Source of the DNA: Mycobacterium sp. Root135
GTDB taxonomy: Bacteria; Actinomycetota; Actinomycetes; Mycobacteriales; Mycobacteriaceae
Reading direction: 5' to 3'
DNA: 64,000 bases
Assembly (NCBI RefSeq): GCF_001426545.1
Contig: NZ_LMEZ01000005.1
Location: 705,333-769,332 of the forward strand
Every line of letters begins with the position of its first letter. Position 1 is the stretch's first letter. The position numbers and the translations under genes are program-made. The notes beneath the pieces are model-generated. The model made no database searches. It saw only the letters and a list, made by a program, of their open reading frames with translations, and was not told the DNA's origin. Shown piece after piece: positions 1 through 10,256 of the stretch.

Positions 1-375
1 TCGAGCGGCCTGACCGACAACGAGCTGGCGGACCTGCTCGCATCGGCCGAGGTGGCCTGCATTCCTTCTCTCTACGAAGGCTTTTCGCTCCCCGCCGTCG
101 AGGCGATGGCCAGCGGCACGCCGATCGTCGCGAGCCGCGCGGGCGCCCTTCCCGAGGTCGTCGGCGAGGACAACGTGTGCGCACGCCTCGTCCGGCCCGG
201 CGACGTCGACGACCTGACCAGAGTGCTCGGCGAATTGCTCGACTCCCCCTTGGAGTTGCGCAGACTTGGCGCCAACGGCCGCATGCGCGCCGTCGACGTC
301 TTCAGTTGGGAATCGGTGGCCGCTCAGACGGTCGCCGTCTATGAACGCGCAATGAAACGAGTGAAGACATGTTGA
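1..375 (+). CDS. Glycosyltransferase family 4, C-terminal fragment
   Basis: The reading frame is already open at base 1, so this is the last 124 residues of a gene that begins outside the window. It carries the C-terminal half of a GT-B fold: the PSLYEGFSLPAVEAMASG stretch is the classic EX7E nucleotide-sugar binding motif of GT4 enzymes, followed by GTPIVAS and a short C-terminal helix. Enzymes of this family move a sugar from a nucleotide or polyprenyl donor to a lipid or glycan. It overlaps the following methyltransferase by 7 bp, which suggests co-translation and a shared glycoconjugate pathway. The acceptor cannot be read from the fragment. Confidence 0.85.
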   Translation, partial: SSGLTDNELADLLASAEVACIPSLYEGFSLPAVEAMASGTPIVASRAGALPEVVGEDNVCARLVRPGDVDDLTRVLGELLDSPLELRRLGANGRMRAVDVFSWESVAAQTVAVYERAMKRVKTC

Positions 376-1103
376 CCGTCGACTTCGACAGGTTGGGCGT
401 TGGTGCGGGCAGCAGCCTCATCGACGTGGGATGTGGAGCGGGTCGGCACTCGTTCGAGGCGTTCCGCAGGGGAGCCGACGTCGTCGCCTTCGACCAGGAC
501 GTCGCCGAGCTGAACAACGTCGACGCGATCCTGCAGGCGATGCAGCAGCAGGGTGAGGCGCCCGCCTCGGCGAAGGCCGAGGCCGTCAAGGGTGACGCGC
601 TCGACCTGCCGTACGACGACGGCACCTTCGACTTCGTGATCGCCTCGGAGATCCTCGAGCACGTCCCGCAGGACGAGGCCGCGATCGACGAGTTGGTCCG
701 CGTGCTCAAACCCGGTGGGCGACTTGCCGTTACAGTGCCGCGCTGGCTGCCCGAGAAGGTGTGCTGGGCGCTGTCGGACGAGTACCACGCCAACGAGGGC
801 GGACACATCCGCATCTACCGGGCCGACGAACTCGAGGGCAAGGTCACCGCGAGGGGCATGCGATTCGACCACCGGCACCACGCGCACGCGCTGCATTCGC
901 CGTTCTGGTGGTTGAAGTGCGCCGTCGGCGTCGACAAGCCGGACAATCCACTCGTTACGACCTATCACAAGATGCTGGTGTGGGACATGATGTCTCGGCC
1001 GTGGCTGACCCGCAACGCCGAGTCGCTGCTCAACCCGCTGATCGGCAAGAGCGTCGCTCTGTACTTCGAAAAGCCAGCCACGTCACCAAGCTCGGCGGCC
1101 TGA
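369..1103 (+). CDS. Class I SAM-dependent methyltransferase
   Basis: A 244-residue Methyltransf_11-type protein. Motif I is DVGCGAGRHS near residue 20, the acidic end of strand 2 is AFDQD, and a motif with DLPYDDGTFDFVIASEILEHV spread over about 75-95 marks the SAM pocket. The start ATG lies inside the end of the glycosyltransferase gene. The C-terminal half (Trp/His-rich, about residues 150-190) probably binds the acceptor. Placed between a GT4 gene and an alpha/alpha-toroid gene, it probably methylates the same glycolipid or polyprenyl-linked product, but this is inference. Confidence 0.85.
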   Translation: MLTVDFDRLGVGAGSSLIDVGCGAGRHSFEAFRRGADVVAFDQDVAELNNVDAILQAMQQQGEAPASAKAEAVKGDALDLPYDDGTFDFVIASEILEHVPQDEAAIDELVRVLKPGGRLAVTVPRWLPEKVCWALSDEYHANEGGHIRIYRADELEGKVTARGMRFDHRHHAHALHSPFWWLKCAVGVDKPDNPLVTTYHKMLVWDMMSRPWLTRNAESLLNPLIGKSVALYFEKPATSPSSAA

Positions 1104-1106
1104 TCC

Positions 1107-2177
1107 GTGCGGCGTCACGAGATCCCTGGTGTACCAGGCGTTCTGACGCCGGAACAGTGCCGTCAAACGGGTGAGTCGATCGCCGCGACGCAGGAGTCCT
1201 CAGGGGCGCTGCCGTGGTTCACCGGTGGGCACACCGACCCGTGGGACCACGTCGAGAACGCGATGGCGTTGACCGTCGCCGGCCTGTGGGACCAGGCGCG
1301 GGCGGCCTTCGACTGGTGCCGCAACGTGCAACGCGCCGACGGTTCGATGCCGATCCAGATGCGCAACGGCGTTCTCGAAGACGGCAACAGCGACAGCAAC
1401 TTCTGCGCCTACGTCGCCACCGGCGTGTGGCACCACGTGCTGGTCACCGGTGACCGCAGCTTCGCCGAAGCCATGTGGCCGGTCGTGCGCGACGCCGTCG
1501 ACTTCGTGTTGACGATGCAGCTCGACGGCGGCGAGATCGCTTGGGCCAGAAGTCAATCCGGAATCTTGCCGGAGGCGTTGCTGACCGGATGCGCGAGCAT
1601 TCACCACAGCATCCGGTGCGCGCTGGCGTTGGCCAACTACGTCGGCGAATCGCAGCCGGAGTGGGAGGTCGCCGTCGGCAGCCTCGGCCACGCGATCGTC
1701 GAGCACCCCGAGTCGTTCAACCTCAAGGACGACCACGCGATGGAGTGGTACTACCCGGTGCTGGGCGGGGCCTTGCGCGGCGACGCCGCCAGGGCGCGCA
1801 TCGACGAGCGGTGGGACCGGTTCGTCGTGCAGGGTCTCGGCATTCGCTGCGTCGACCACCGGCCGTGGGTGACGGGCGCCGAGACCTGTGAGCTGGTGAT
1901 GGCACTGGACGCCATCGGCGATTCGGCACGGGCGCACGAGCAGTTCGCCGCCATGCACCACCTCCGCGAGGAGGACGGCTCGTACTGGACCGGTCTGGTG
2001 TTCTCCGACGGCAAGCGCTGGCCCGTCGAGCGCACCACGTGGACGGGCGCCGCCGTGATCCTCGCGGCCGACGCGCTGTCGTCGACGACGGCGGGCAGCG
2101 GCATCTTCCGCGGCGTCGACCTCCCGCGCGGTCTTGAGGGCGAGTTCGATTGCGCCTGCGCGACATCCGGCCGCTGA
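1107..2177 (+). CDS. Alpha/alpha-toroid protein, often annotated prenyltransferase-like
   Basis: A 356-residue soluble protein starting at GTG, 3 bp after the methyltransferase stop. Repeating helical segments with W-D, H-H and E-W-Y patterns (for example DPWDHVENAMAL near 40 and DHAMEWYYPVLGG near 210) fit an alpha/alpha barrel of the six-hairpin glycosidase or prenyltransferase/terpenoid cyclase type. The DxDD motif of squalene-hopene cyclases and the zinc ligands of protein prenyltransferases are not evident, so the prenyltransferase name seems doubtful. A glycan-processing role would suit the two upstream genes. No firm function. Confidence 0.6.
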   Translation: MRRHEIPGVPGVLTPEQCRQTGESIAATQESSGALPWFTGGHTDPWDHVENAMALTVAGLWDQARAAFDWCRNVQRADGSMPIQMRNGVLEDGNSDSNFCAYVATGVWHHVLVTGDRSFAEAMWPVVRDAVDFVLTMQLDGGEIAWARSQSGILPEALLTGCASIHHSIRCALALANYVGESQPEWEVAVGSLGHAIVEHPESFNLKDDHAMEWYYPVLGGALRGDAARARIDERWDRFVVQGLGIRCVDHRPWVTGAETCELVMALDAIGDSARAHEQFAAMHHLREEDGSYWTGLVFSDGKRWPVERTTWTGAAVILAADALSSTTAGSGIFRGVDLPRGLEGEFDCACATSGR

Positions 2178-2187
2178 CCATCGGAGT

Positions 2188-3270
2188 TCATCGGATGTAA
2201 CCGTGGTGGTGGAACCTGTTCCCGCCGCTGCGCTTGGCGCGGTACATCGCCTTGTCGGCGATCCCGACGAGATAGTGCACCATCGACTCGTGTTGACGGG
2301 CGGGCACCCCGTCGAGCCGTGCGCACGCCGTGCCGACGCTGGCGGTGACGGGCACCGGAAGTTGGGCGATGGCGTCGCAGATCCGTTGGGCCAGCGGCGT
2401 CGCGTCACCGGTGGGGGAGGTGTCGGCGACGACGAACTCCTCTCCGCCGGTGCGCGCGATGATCGCCGTCTCGCAGGTGCTTGCCCGCAAGGCGTTGGCC
2501 ACGTCGACCAGAACCCGGTCGCCTGCGAGATGGCCGTGACGGTCGTTGATCGACTTGAAGTCGTCGAGGTCGACGACCGCGACCAAGAGGAACATGTCCG
2601 TCGCGGGCGTGGCCAGCAGCAGGCTCGTGGTCTCCAGTTGGAACGACCGCCGGTTGCACAGGTTGGTCAACGGGTCGAGCTCGGCCCGCACCAGGTCGTT
2701 GGTCAGCGCCCGGATGAGGACCTGAATGGCAAGCGGCAGTGCGATGTTCACCTGTAGCACCAGGAAGAGGTCCACCGCCGCGAGAGCGACGTGTCCGTCC
2801 GAGGCCATCTGGACCGCCGCGGTGGTGGCGACGACCGCGGCGACGGCGAAGTTGTAGACGACGTACTTCGAGGTGAGGAAGAACGCGATGTAGGCGCCGC
2901 TGGTCGCGAAGGCGATGCAGCCGACGAGCGTGGACACCGGTTCGGGGTAGGCCAGGCATGCGAGGGCGATCGAGGTGTTGGTCACCAACGCGAATGCGAC
3001 CGATTGCGCGGGACTCGGCCATCGGACCGACCACAGGATCACCCCGGAGACACCGCCGGCGAAGGCAAGCCACGTCATCGCCACCGGAAGGGGGTCACGG
3101 GGACCGCCTGCCCCCAGCAGGAGGGCCACCAGACACAGCGAGAGCGACGCCGAGATGGCGGCCATCATGAGGCGGGTTGCCCGGCTGATGCCGCGGGAGT
3201 GGATGTAACCGCTCAACCAGTCGTAATGGCTGGGTTGCCGCCACCAGCGCGCGAATGCGCCCACGTCCAC
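2188..3270 (-). CDS. Membrane-anchored GGDEF diguanylate cyclase
   Basis: 360 residues. The first about 190 contain six or so hydrophobic segments forming a membrane module. A C-terminal GGDEF domain follows (DPLTNLCNRRSF, then DLDDFKSINDRHGH, then the active site ARTGGEEFVV near 275). The GGEEF form is catalytically competent in this family, so c-di-GMP synthesis from two GTP is likely. The inhibitory I-site RxxD just before GGEEF is replaced by C-E-T-A, so product feedback is probably lost. A GTG two codons downstream (3264) has better Shine-Dalgarno spacing and may be the true start. The gene is convergent with the toroid gene and divergent from the DUF2127 gene. Confidence 0.85.
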   Translation of the reverse strand: MDVGAFARWWRQPSHYDWLSGYIHSRGISRATRLMMAAISASLSLCLVALLLGAGGPRDPLPVAMTWLAFAGGVSGVILWSVRWPSPAQSVAFALVTNTSIALACLAYPEPVSTLVGCIAFATSGAYIAFFLTSKYVVYNFAVAAVVATTAAVQMASDGHVALAAVDLFLVLQVNIALPLAIQVLIRALTNDLVRAELDPLTNLCNRRSFQLETTSLLLATPATDMFLLVAVVDLDDFKSINDRHGHLAGDRVLVDVANALRASTCETAIIARTGGEEFVVADTSPTGDATPLAQRICDAIAQLPVPVTASVGTACARLDGVPARQHESMVHYLVGIADKAMYRAKRSGGNRFHHHGYIR

Positions 3271-3450
3271 CCTCCCGCCCCAATGAGCAAATTATGCATG
3301 GCCGTCGAATTGGCGGATTGCGGTATGGCTCAGCTGCTCAACGTACAACCGCGCGCCGGGGTTCCGCCGCCGTGTTTGCCAGGCGCCGTGGGTAGTGTCG
3401 TCGCCGGGGCAACCTCGGACTTCGCCCTCACCGTCGGCAAGGAGCCCGCC

Positions 3451-4218
3451 ATGGACGTAGCTCGTGACCACGACCGCTGGGCGTTGTTCACGTGTGCGCG
3501 GCGCGGGCACGTCACCTACGCGCCCGACGACGACGCCCTCGCCGAACGACTCAGCGGCACGACGGGTCTCGGCGAGGTGTGGCGTTGCCTGCGCTGCGGG
3601 GACTTCGTGTCGGGGCCACCCCATGGGCGCGGGCCCACCGAGGATGCGCCGCTCGTCATCCGGGGTAAGGCGCTGCGGCAGGCGCTCATCCTGCGCGCGC
3701 TCGCGGTGGAGCGCTGGATCCGCGCGGTGCTGATCGCGTTCGCCGCGTGGGCGGTGTGGACGTTCCACGGTGCCAGGGGATCCATTCAGGCCGCACTCGA
3801 CCGGGATCTGCCGCTGCTGCGGGCCTCAGGGATCAAGGTCGACCAGATGACGGCGATCCACGAGTTGGAGCGGGCGCTGGCGGCCCGACCGTCCACTCTG
3901 GTGCTGATCAGTTTGGCGTTGGTCGCCTACGCGATCCTGGAACTCGTCGAGGGCGTCGGGCTGTGGCTGCTCACCAGGTGGGGCGAGTACTTCGCCGTCA
4001 TCGCGACGTCGGTCTTCCTGCCGTTGGAGATCTACGACCTGGTGTCCAAGGGCATTACGACGACGCGGGTGGCCGCCTTCGCGATCAACGTCGCCGCCGT
4101 GATCTACCTGCTGATGTCCAAACGGCTGTTCGGCCTTCGCGGCGGCCGCAGGGCGTACGACGAGGAACGGCGCGGCGAGCAGCTTCTCGACGTCGAGCGG
4201 GCCGCCGCTCGCGCATAG
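3451..4218 (+). CDS. DUF2127 family membrane protein
   Basis: 255 residues. The ATG at 3451 is chosen because AAGGAG sits just upstream at 3439-3444; the frame is open further upstream but without a site. The first about 70 residues are soluble and include CLRCGDF, possibly a half zinc ribbon with the earlier Cys of FTCARRGH. Four hydrophobic segments follow, with the typical DUF2127 features LVEGVGLWLL and RWGEYFAVIATSVFLPLEIY. The function of the family is unknown. The last codons (ERAAARA) and the stop lie inside the first copy of a 32-bp tandem repeat. Confidence 0.8.
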   Translation: MDVARDHDRWALFTCARRGHVTYAPDDDALAERLSGTTGLGEVWRCLRCGDFVSGPPHGRGPTEDAPLVIRGKALRQALILRALAVERWIRAVLIAFAAWAVWTFHGARGSIQAALDRDLPLLRASGIKVDQMTAIHELERALAARPSTLVLISLALVAYAILELVEGVGLWLLTRWGEYFAVIATSVFLPLEIYDLVSKGITTTRVAAFAINVAAVIYLLMSKRLFGLRGGRRAYDEERRGEQLLDVERAAARA

Positions 4219-4304
4219 GACTGTGCGAGCGGGCCGCCGCTCGCGCATAGGACTGTTCGAGCGGGCCGCCGCTCGCGCATAGGACTGTGCGAGCGGGCCG
4301 CCGC
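4195..4304 (+). repeat. 32-bp tandem repeat, about 3.4 copies
   Basis: Copies start at 4195, 4227, 4259 and 4291 (the last is partial, 14 bp). They differ by single bases, for example CTGTGC versus CTGTTC at the unit end. Each unit opens with GAGCGG-GCCG-CCGCTC, a 6-bp stem-loop, so the array can fold as serial hairpins. It lies between two convergent genes and its first copy encodes the end and stop codon of the DUF2127 protein. It may act as a bidirectional terminator and may vary in copy number. Confidence 0.9.
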
Positions 4305-4313
4305 GCGGTCGGC

Positions 4314-5597
<1,284 letters not shown>

Positions 5598-5611
<14 letters not shown>

Positions 5612-6221
5612 GGGACAGTCCGAGGATGGCCCGCGCCGCGGTGGCGGCCGGTTCGACGATCTCTTGGACGTCTCGGCCGTCTTCGACGAGGAGTGCCGTC
5701 AGTTCCCTGAGGCCGCCGAGCAGGATCAGCGCGAGGGATCGGGAGATGGGCGCCAAGCCGGCGCGGACGAATCCGGGGCTGCCGCTGATGGCGACCAGCA
5801 TGTCCGTGAGGTGTTGCATCGCAAGACGATTCAGCGGTCGGGCGAGGTCGCCGAGTGCGGGTGCCTCCCGGATCCAGCTCAGGGTGATGGCGGGGCGCGA
5901 TTCGATGTGCGCGACGTAGGCGCCGACGGCGGCGGCGACCTGCTCGTCGGGAGTTGCCTCGCCGTCGACCGCCGCGGTGATCCGGGCGATCAGGTCGTCG
6001 TTGTTGGCGGCCAACAGTTCGACGAAGCACTCCTCCTTGCTGGCGAACTCGTCGTAGAAGGTCCGCTTGGAGGTCTTGGCGCCTCGGACGACGTCGGCCA
6101 CGGTCGTCGCGCGGTAGCCGCGTTCGGCGATCGAGTCGGCAAGACCGTCGAGAAGACGTCGGCGAAACGCGGTCGCACCAGGCGACGTCACGTCGTCCGC
6201 CGTGGTTGCCACTGAACTCAC
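5598..6221 (-). CDS. TetR family regulator divergent from the P450 gene (Rv0135c-like)
   Basis: About 207 residues if GTG 6221 is used; GTG codons at 6233 and 6212 are also in frame. The HTH is GYRATTVADVVRGAKTSKR followed by TFYDEFASKEECF (about 35-65). The C-terminal half is all-helical. It is divergent from a CYP138-like gene, the arrangement of Rv0135c/Rv0136, and four GGTAC half-sites lie between them. It probably represses the P450 gene and itself. Confidence 0.85.
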
Positions 6222-6253
6222 CTCGACGTTCACCTCCGACCCTTGCGCATGTT

Positions 6254-6302
6254 CGGTACTAGGCGGTACCGTACTACACCAACGCCGGTACGATGCGGTA
6301 CC
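6254..6302. promoter_or_regulatory. Paired GGTAC operator array between tetR and P450 genes
   Basis: GGTAC occurs at 6255, 6265, 6287 and 6297. These form two near-identical 17-bp blocks (CGGTAC-N3-GCGGTACC at 6254-6270 and 6286-6302) spaced exactly 32 bp, about three helical turns. GGTACC is self-complementary, so each block offers symmetric contacts. It lies in the 102 bp between divergent genes and is a strong candidate for the TetR operator. Confidence 0.6.
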
Positions 6303-6323
6303 ACAACGAGTTTGGAGTCGTCC

Positions 6324-7676
6324 GTGAGTGAAGCGACCATCGAGGCGACGCCAGCCGTCGAGGTAGCGCCGGAGATCAACCTGCCGCCAAGCCCGCGGCT
6401 GCCGAAGTTCGTCCAAGCGCTCGGCTTCATCGCGTCGCGGCGCCGGATGGTCGACGCGATGACGAGCCGGCACGGCGACGTGTTCACCCTGCGGGTCCCG
6501 GTGTTCGGAAACATGGTGACCGTCGCCGATCCGCAGATCGCCAAGCAACTGTTCGCCGCCAACACCGACGACGTCGGCAACATCCAACCCAACCTCAGCC
6601 GCATCCTCGGTTCGGGTTCGGTTTTCGCCCTCGACGGCACCGAGCACAAGCGCCGCCGCAAGCTGCTGACCCCGCCGTTTCACGGCAAGAGCATCAAGAA
6701 CTACGAGGTCATCTTCGAAGAGGAAACTCTGCGTGAGGCGGCGTCCTGGCCCGACGGCCGGCAATTCGAATCCCTCGAACCGATGATGCGAATCACGCTG
6801 AACGCCATCCTGCGCGCCGTCTTCGGCGCCGACGGTGAGCAACTCGACGAGCTGCGGCGCATCATCCCGCCGTGGGTGACGCTGGGTTCCCGGCTCGCCG
6901 TGCTGCCCGCCCCGTCGCGCACCTACGGGCGGCTCACCCCGTGGGGCAGGCTCGCCGCCTACCGCCGTCAGTACGACGCCGTCGTCGAGCGCCTGATCGA
7001 CACCGTCAAGGCCGACCCCCACTTCGACGACCGCGACGACGTCCTGACCCTGCTCCTGCGCAGCACCTACGAAGACGGATCGGCGATGTCGAGGCGAGAC
7101 ATCGGCGACGAGTTGTTGACGTTGTTGGCCGCCGGCCACGAGACCACCGCGTCGACCCTGGCGTGGGTGCTGGAGCGGGTGAGCAGACACCCGCAGGTAC
7201 TCGACGGGCTGGTCGCCGAGGCGCGTACCGACGGCAACGAGTACCGCCAGGCCACGATCCTCGAGACGCAGCGGGCGCGCACCATCATCGACTTCGCCGG
7301 GCGCCACGTGTACTCGCCGACGTTCCAGCTCGGCGAGTGGGTGATTCCGCGGGGCTACTCGATATTCGTCGCGATCCAGCACATCCACGACCGCACACAG
7401 GATTTCGCGTCCCCCGAGCGGTTCGACCCGCAGCGGTTCATGGGCAAGCGACCATCGACGTTTGCATTCCTGCCCTACGGCGGCGGCACCCGCCGGTGCG
7501 TTGGCGCTGCGTTCGCCAACGTCGAGATGGACGTGGTCCTACGAACGGTGTTGCGCCACTTCGAAATCGAGACGACGACCGCGCCCGACGAGAAGACCCA
7601 CTCGCGCGGCGTCGCCTACACGCCAAAGGCGGGTGGCCGCGTCGTCATGCGACGACGGACCACCCCCCTCGGGTAA
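6324..7676 (+). CDS. Cytochrome P450, CYP138-like
   Basis: 450 residues from GTG 6324, preceded by GGAG at 6314-6317. Landmarks are the oxygen-binding I-helix LLAAGHETTASTL near 270, the K-helix ETQR near 315, the PERF-type sequence SPERFDPQRF, and the heme loop LPYGGGTRRCVG with the thiolate Cys near 392. P450s insert one oxygen atom from O2 into a lipophilic substrate using ferredoxin electrons. The flanking genes (TetR upstream, msrA downstream) are those of M. tuberculosis Rv0136 (cyp138), so orthology is likely. The substrate is not known. Confidence 0.88.
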   Translation: MSEATIEATPAVEVAPEINLPPSPRLPKFVQALGFIASRRRMVDAMTSRHGDVFTLRVPVFGNMVTVADPQIAKQLFAANTDDVGNIQPNLSRILGSGSVFALDGTEHKRRRKLLTPPFHGKSIKNYEVIFEEETLREAASWPDGRQFESLEPMMRITLNAILRAVFGADGEQLDELRRIIPPWVTLGSRLAVLPAPSRTYGRLTPWGRLAAYRRQYDAVVERLIDTVKADPHFDDRDDVLTLLLRSTYEDGSAMSRRDIGDELLTLLAAGHETTASTLAWVLERVSRHPQVLDGLVAEARTDGNEYRQATILETQRARTIIDFAGRHVYSPTFQLGEWVIPRGYSIFVAIQHIHDRTQDFASPERFDPQRFMGKRPSTFAFLPYGGGTRRCVGAAFANVEMDVVLRTVLRHFEIETTTAPDEKTHSRGVAYTPKAGGRVVMRRRTTPLG

Positions 7677-7698
7677 CCGCTACCCCGCGAGCAGTCGC

Positions 7699-7735
7699 AA
7701 AAGGCCCTGAATCGCGAGGATTCAGGGCCCTTTGT
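7699..7735. terminator. Bidirectional hairpin terminator after the P450 gene
   Basis: GGCCCTGAAT (7703-7712) pairs perfectly with ATTCAGGGCC (7720-7729) over a 7-nt loop. The stem is flanked by A-run and T-run (CAAAA before, CTTT after). It lies between the convergent P450 and msrA genes. Confidence 0.85.
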
Positions 7736-7758
7736 GTCTGGTCGTCGGGGGAAACGCC

Positions 7759-8271
7759 CTACTGCGAGGCGGTTTCGCGCCTCGGCAGCTTCCAGCCCGC
7801 CCGCGGGAAGTGGCACGTGTATCCGTTGGGGAACTTCTCCAGGTAGTCCTGGTGCTCCGGCTCGGCCTGCCAGAATTCAACCTCGGGGGTGACCTCGGTG
7901 ACGACCTTGCCCGGCCACAAACCGGAGGCCTCCACGTCGGCGATGGTGTCCAGCGCCACGGCCTTCTGCTCGTCGTCGGCGTAGAAGATCGCCGACCGGT
8001 AGCTGCTGCCGACGTCGTTGCCCTGGCGGTCCTTCGTCGTCGGATCGTGGATCTGGAAGAAGAACTCCAGCAGCGCGCGGTAGTCCGTCTGGCTCGGGTC
8101 ATACTCGATCTCGATGGCCTCGGCGTGCCCGGGATGCTTGCGATAGGTGGGGTGGTCGTTCTGTCCGCCGGTGTAGCCGACGCGCGTCTCCACCACGCCG
8201 GGCTGCTTGCGGATCAGATCCTGCATGCCCCAAAAGCAGCCGCCTGCGAGGATCGCCTTCTTGGTCGTCAT
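7759..8271 (-). CDS. msrA: Peptide methionine-(S)-S-oxide reductase MsrA
   Basis: 170 residues. The catalytic motif GGCFWGMQ places the nucleophilic Cys at residue 12. GYTGG and the downstream EAIEIEYDP and FFQIHDPT stretches are typical. It reduces methionine-S-sulfoxide in proteins using thioredoxin-type reductants. Its ATG overlaps the msrB stop by 4 bp (8268-8271), so msrB-msrA is one translationally coupled unit repairing both sulfoxide diastereomers. The position next to the CYP138-like gene matches Rv0137c. Confidence 0.95.
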   Translation of the reverse strand: MTTKKAILAGGCFWGMQDLIRKQPGVVETRVGYTGGQNDHPTYRKHPGHAEAIEIEYDPSQTDYRALLEFFFQIHDPTTKDRQGNDVGSSYRSAIFYADDEQKAVALDTIADVEASGLWPGKVVTEVTPEVEFWQAEPEHQDYLEKFPNGYTCHFPRAGWKLPRRETASQ

Positions 8272-8738
8272 GCCTGTGCCTCCTTGATGAAGAGTGACTT
8301 GTAGTCGCCGTAGCCCTCGGCCTCGAGGTCGTCGAGATGGATGAACTTCAGCGAAGCGGAGTTGATGCAGTAGCGCAACCCTCCGGCCTCGCGCGGGCCG
8401 TCCTTGAACAGGTGCCCGAGGTGGCTGTCGCCATGAGCGGACCGAACCTCGGTGCGCAGCATCAGGTGGCTGAGGTCGCGCTTCTCGAGCACGTTGGCAG
8501 CGTCGATCGGCTTGGTGAAGCTGGGCCAGCCCGATCCGCTCTCGAACTTGTCGGTCGAGGCGAACAGCGGCTCGCCCGACACCACGTCCACGTAGATCCC
8601 GGGTTCGTGGTTGTCCCAGTACTCGCCGGTGAACGGTCGCTCGGTGCCGTTCTTCTGGGTCACCTGGTACTGCTCGGGCGACAGGGCGTTCACCGCCGCG
8701 GGGTTCTTGTCGTAGGTCTTGGGATTCGAAGCCGTCAC
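8268..8738 (-). CDS. msrB: Peptide methionine-(R)-S-oxide reductase MsrB
   Basis: 156 residues with the MsrB signatures [19 protein letters not shown] and [11 protein letters not shown] (catalytic Cys near 124). The two CxxC pairs that bind structural zinc in many MsrB proteins are absent, so this is a zinc-free type. It works on the R-sulfoxide and is the first gene of the msrB-msrA pair. In M. tuberculosis, as I recall it, msrB is at a different locus, so the pairing here is a difference in order. Confidence 0.93.
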   Translation of the reverse strand: MTASNPKTYDKNPAAVNALSPEQYQVTQKNGTERPFTGEYWDNHEPGIYVDVVSGEPLFASTDKFESGSGWPSFTKPIDAANVLEKRDLSHLMLRTEVRSAHGDSHLGHLFKDGPREAGGLRYCINSASLKFIHLDDLEAEGYGDYKSLFIKEAQA

Positions 8739-8783
8739 TGGTCCTCCTTGGGTTGCACTCGTACAACCTCACGCGACGTTCGG

Positions 8784-9695
8784 TTAGTTCCCGGCGCGGA
8801 CCTCGTCGACGATCGTCACGATCTCGTCAGCAATGGCTTGCGGTTGGTACAACATCTGGTTGTGCCCCGTGCCAGCGACGATGACGTTGTTGGTGGCGAG
8901 GGCGGACGCCAGCATGTCGTTTGCCTGGTGAATCTGGGCCTGCGTGTAGTTGTCCGGCTTGAGTGCGGACGGGGCCGCGAACCTGTCCGCGCTCAACACG
9001 ATCGCGGGCACCCGCGGCAGCGGCGGCGCGGCGGCGATGCTCGCGAAGGCGTCGTCGGGCAGCACGGTCTCCTCGCCGGGGGCGCCGATCTGCGCGTCGC
9101 TGTTGAATGCCGCGTTCTGATCAGGCCTGCCGACGATCGGCAGGAATTCGGACGTCGGTTCGGAGAACACCAGCCCGCCGACCAGTTCCGGATGCTCTCT
9201 GGCGAGAAGGTCGAGGATCAGCGCGCCGTAGGAATGGGCGACGAAGACCATCGGTGTCGGCAGCCCGGCCGCGCCGATCAGGCTCACCACGTCGCCGACG
9301 TCGGATTGCACGGTGTGCGGCTGCGATACCGGGGTCGACTTCTCGTCACCGTCGGGCCGGGTGTCGGGGCGGTCGTAGACGCAGATCCGCGTCGTCCGTG
9401 CCACCAGGGGTTGGGTCGATTTCGGGGTCAGGTCGATGCGGGCCTCTTCGATGAGGTCGTACGGCGACGAGCGAATCGGGTCGTCGTCGGGCACGGCGGC
9501 ATTCCACGCCTCGGCGTAGCCGCCCTTGCCGGGAATGACGAACACCGTCGGCGAACCCTCCCCCTGACAGTCCATGAAGAGGCTGCGGCCGCCACCGACG
9601 TCGAGGAGGCCCGCGTGGTCGTCGGCGGATGCGACGGGCGCGCTCAACAGCATCGCTGCCGCGCCGGCTGCCACCGCTCGGAGGACCTTCACCAT
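8784..9695 (-). CDS. Secreted alpha/beta hydrolase
   Basis: 303 residues from ATG 9695. The start begins a clean signal peptide ([18 protein letters not shown] then APVASA/DD); a TTG 8 codons upstream is also open. The mature part has the hydrolase fold: an oxyanion region GKGG near 60, the nucleophile elbow VAHSYGAL, and a late His in [10 protein letters not shown]. It is probably an esterase or lipase acting outside the membrane. The substrate is unknown. Confidence 0.8.
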   Translation of the reverse strand: MVKVLRAVAAGAAAMLLSAPVASADDHAGLLDVGGGRSLFMDCQGEGSPTVFVIPGKGGYAEAWNAAVPDDDPIRSSPYDLIEEARIDLTPKSTQPLVARTTRICVYDRPDTRPDGDEKSTPVSQPHTVQSDVGDVVSLIGAAGLPTPMVFVAHSYGALILDLLAREHPELVGGLVFSEPTSEFLPIVGRPDQNAAFNSDAQIGAPGEETVLPDDAFASIAAAPPLPRVPAIVLSADRFAAPSALKPDNYTQAQIHQANDMLASALATNNVIVAGTGHNQMLYQPQAIADEIVTIVDEVRAGN

Positions 9696-9749
9696 TCGGA
9701 CGATACGGCCGCTCGACAAAGTCAGGTAGAACGTGTTCTAGTTCTGGAT

Positions 9750-10256
9750 GTGACGGGCACCACTTACAGCCGCGCCGAGCTCGCCGAGGCGTTCGCCGGA
9801 TTCGAGGCAACGGTCGCCGCGGCCGCCGAGACCAGGAACTGGGATCCGTGGGTTGACCAGTACACCGACGACGTCGCCTACGTCGAACACGCCGCGGGCA
9901 CTATGCACGGCCGGGAGCAGGTGCGGCCGTGGATCTGGAACACCATGGAGAACTTCCCCGGCAGCTACATGACGTCGTTCCCGTCGTTGTGGACGGTGAT
10001 CGACGAAGGGACGAGCCGCGTGCTGTGCGAGCTCGACAACCCGATGCGCGATCCCGGCGACGGCACGATCATCAGCGCGACCAACATCTCGATCGTCACC
10101 TACGCCGGTGACGGGAAGTGGTGTCGGCAGGAAGACGTCTACAACCCGCTGCGCTTCGTGGCCGCCACCGTGAAGTGGTGCCGCAAGGCCGAGGAGCTGG
10201 GCACGCTGCCCGACGAGGCGGCGGCGTGGATGAAGACGTACGGGCGGCGGGCGTGA
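9750..10256 (+). CDS. SnoaL/NTF2-like protein (Rv0138-like)
   Basis: 168 residues from GTG 9750. A cone-shaped NTF2-like fold is suggested by the N-terminal helix AFAGFEATVAAA, then W-x-x-W-V-D-QYTDDVAYVEHA and HGREQVRPWI, the order found in SnoaL and ketosteroid-isomerase relatives. The stop overlaps the epimerase GTG by 4 bp, so the pair is co-expressed as in Rv0138-Rv0139. Function unknown; the pocket may bind a small lipid or polyketide-like ligand. Confidence 0.8.
   Translation: MTGTTYSRAELAEAFAGFEATVAAAAETRNWDPWVDQYTDDVAYVEHAAGTMHGREQVRPWIWNTMENFPGSYMTSFPSLWTVIDEGTSRVLCELDNPMRDPGDGTIISATNISIVTYAGDGKWCRQEDVYNPLRFVAATVKWCRKAEELGTLPDEAAAWMKTYGRRA

Noticed and set aside
1200..2408. Antisense frame across the alpha/alpha-toroid gene and into the GGDEF gene
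   Set aside because: Composition of a shadow frame; both overlapped genes have clear protein features.
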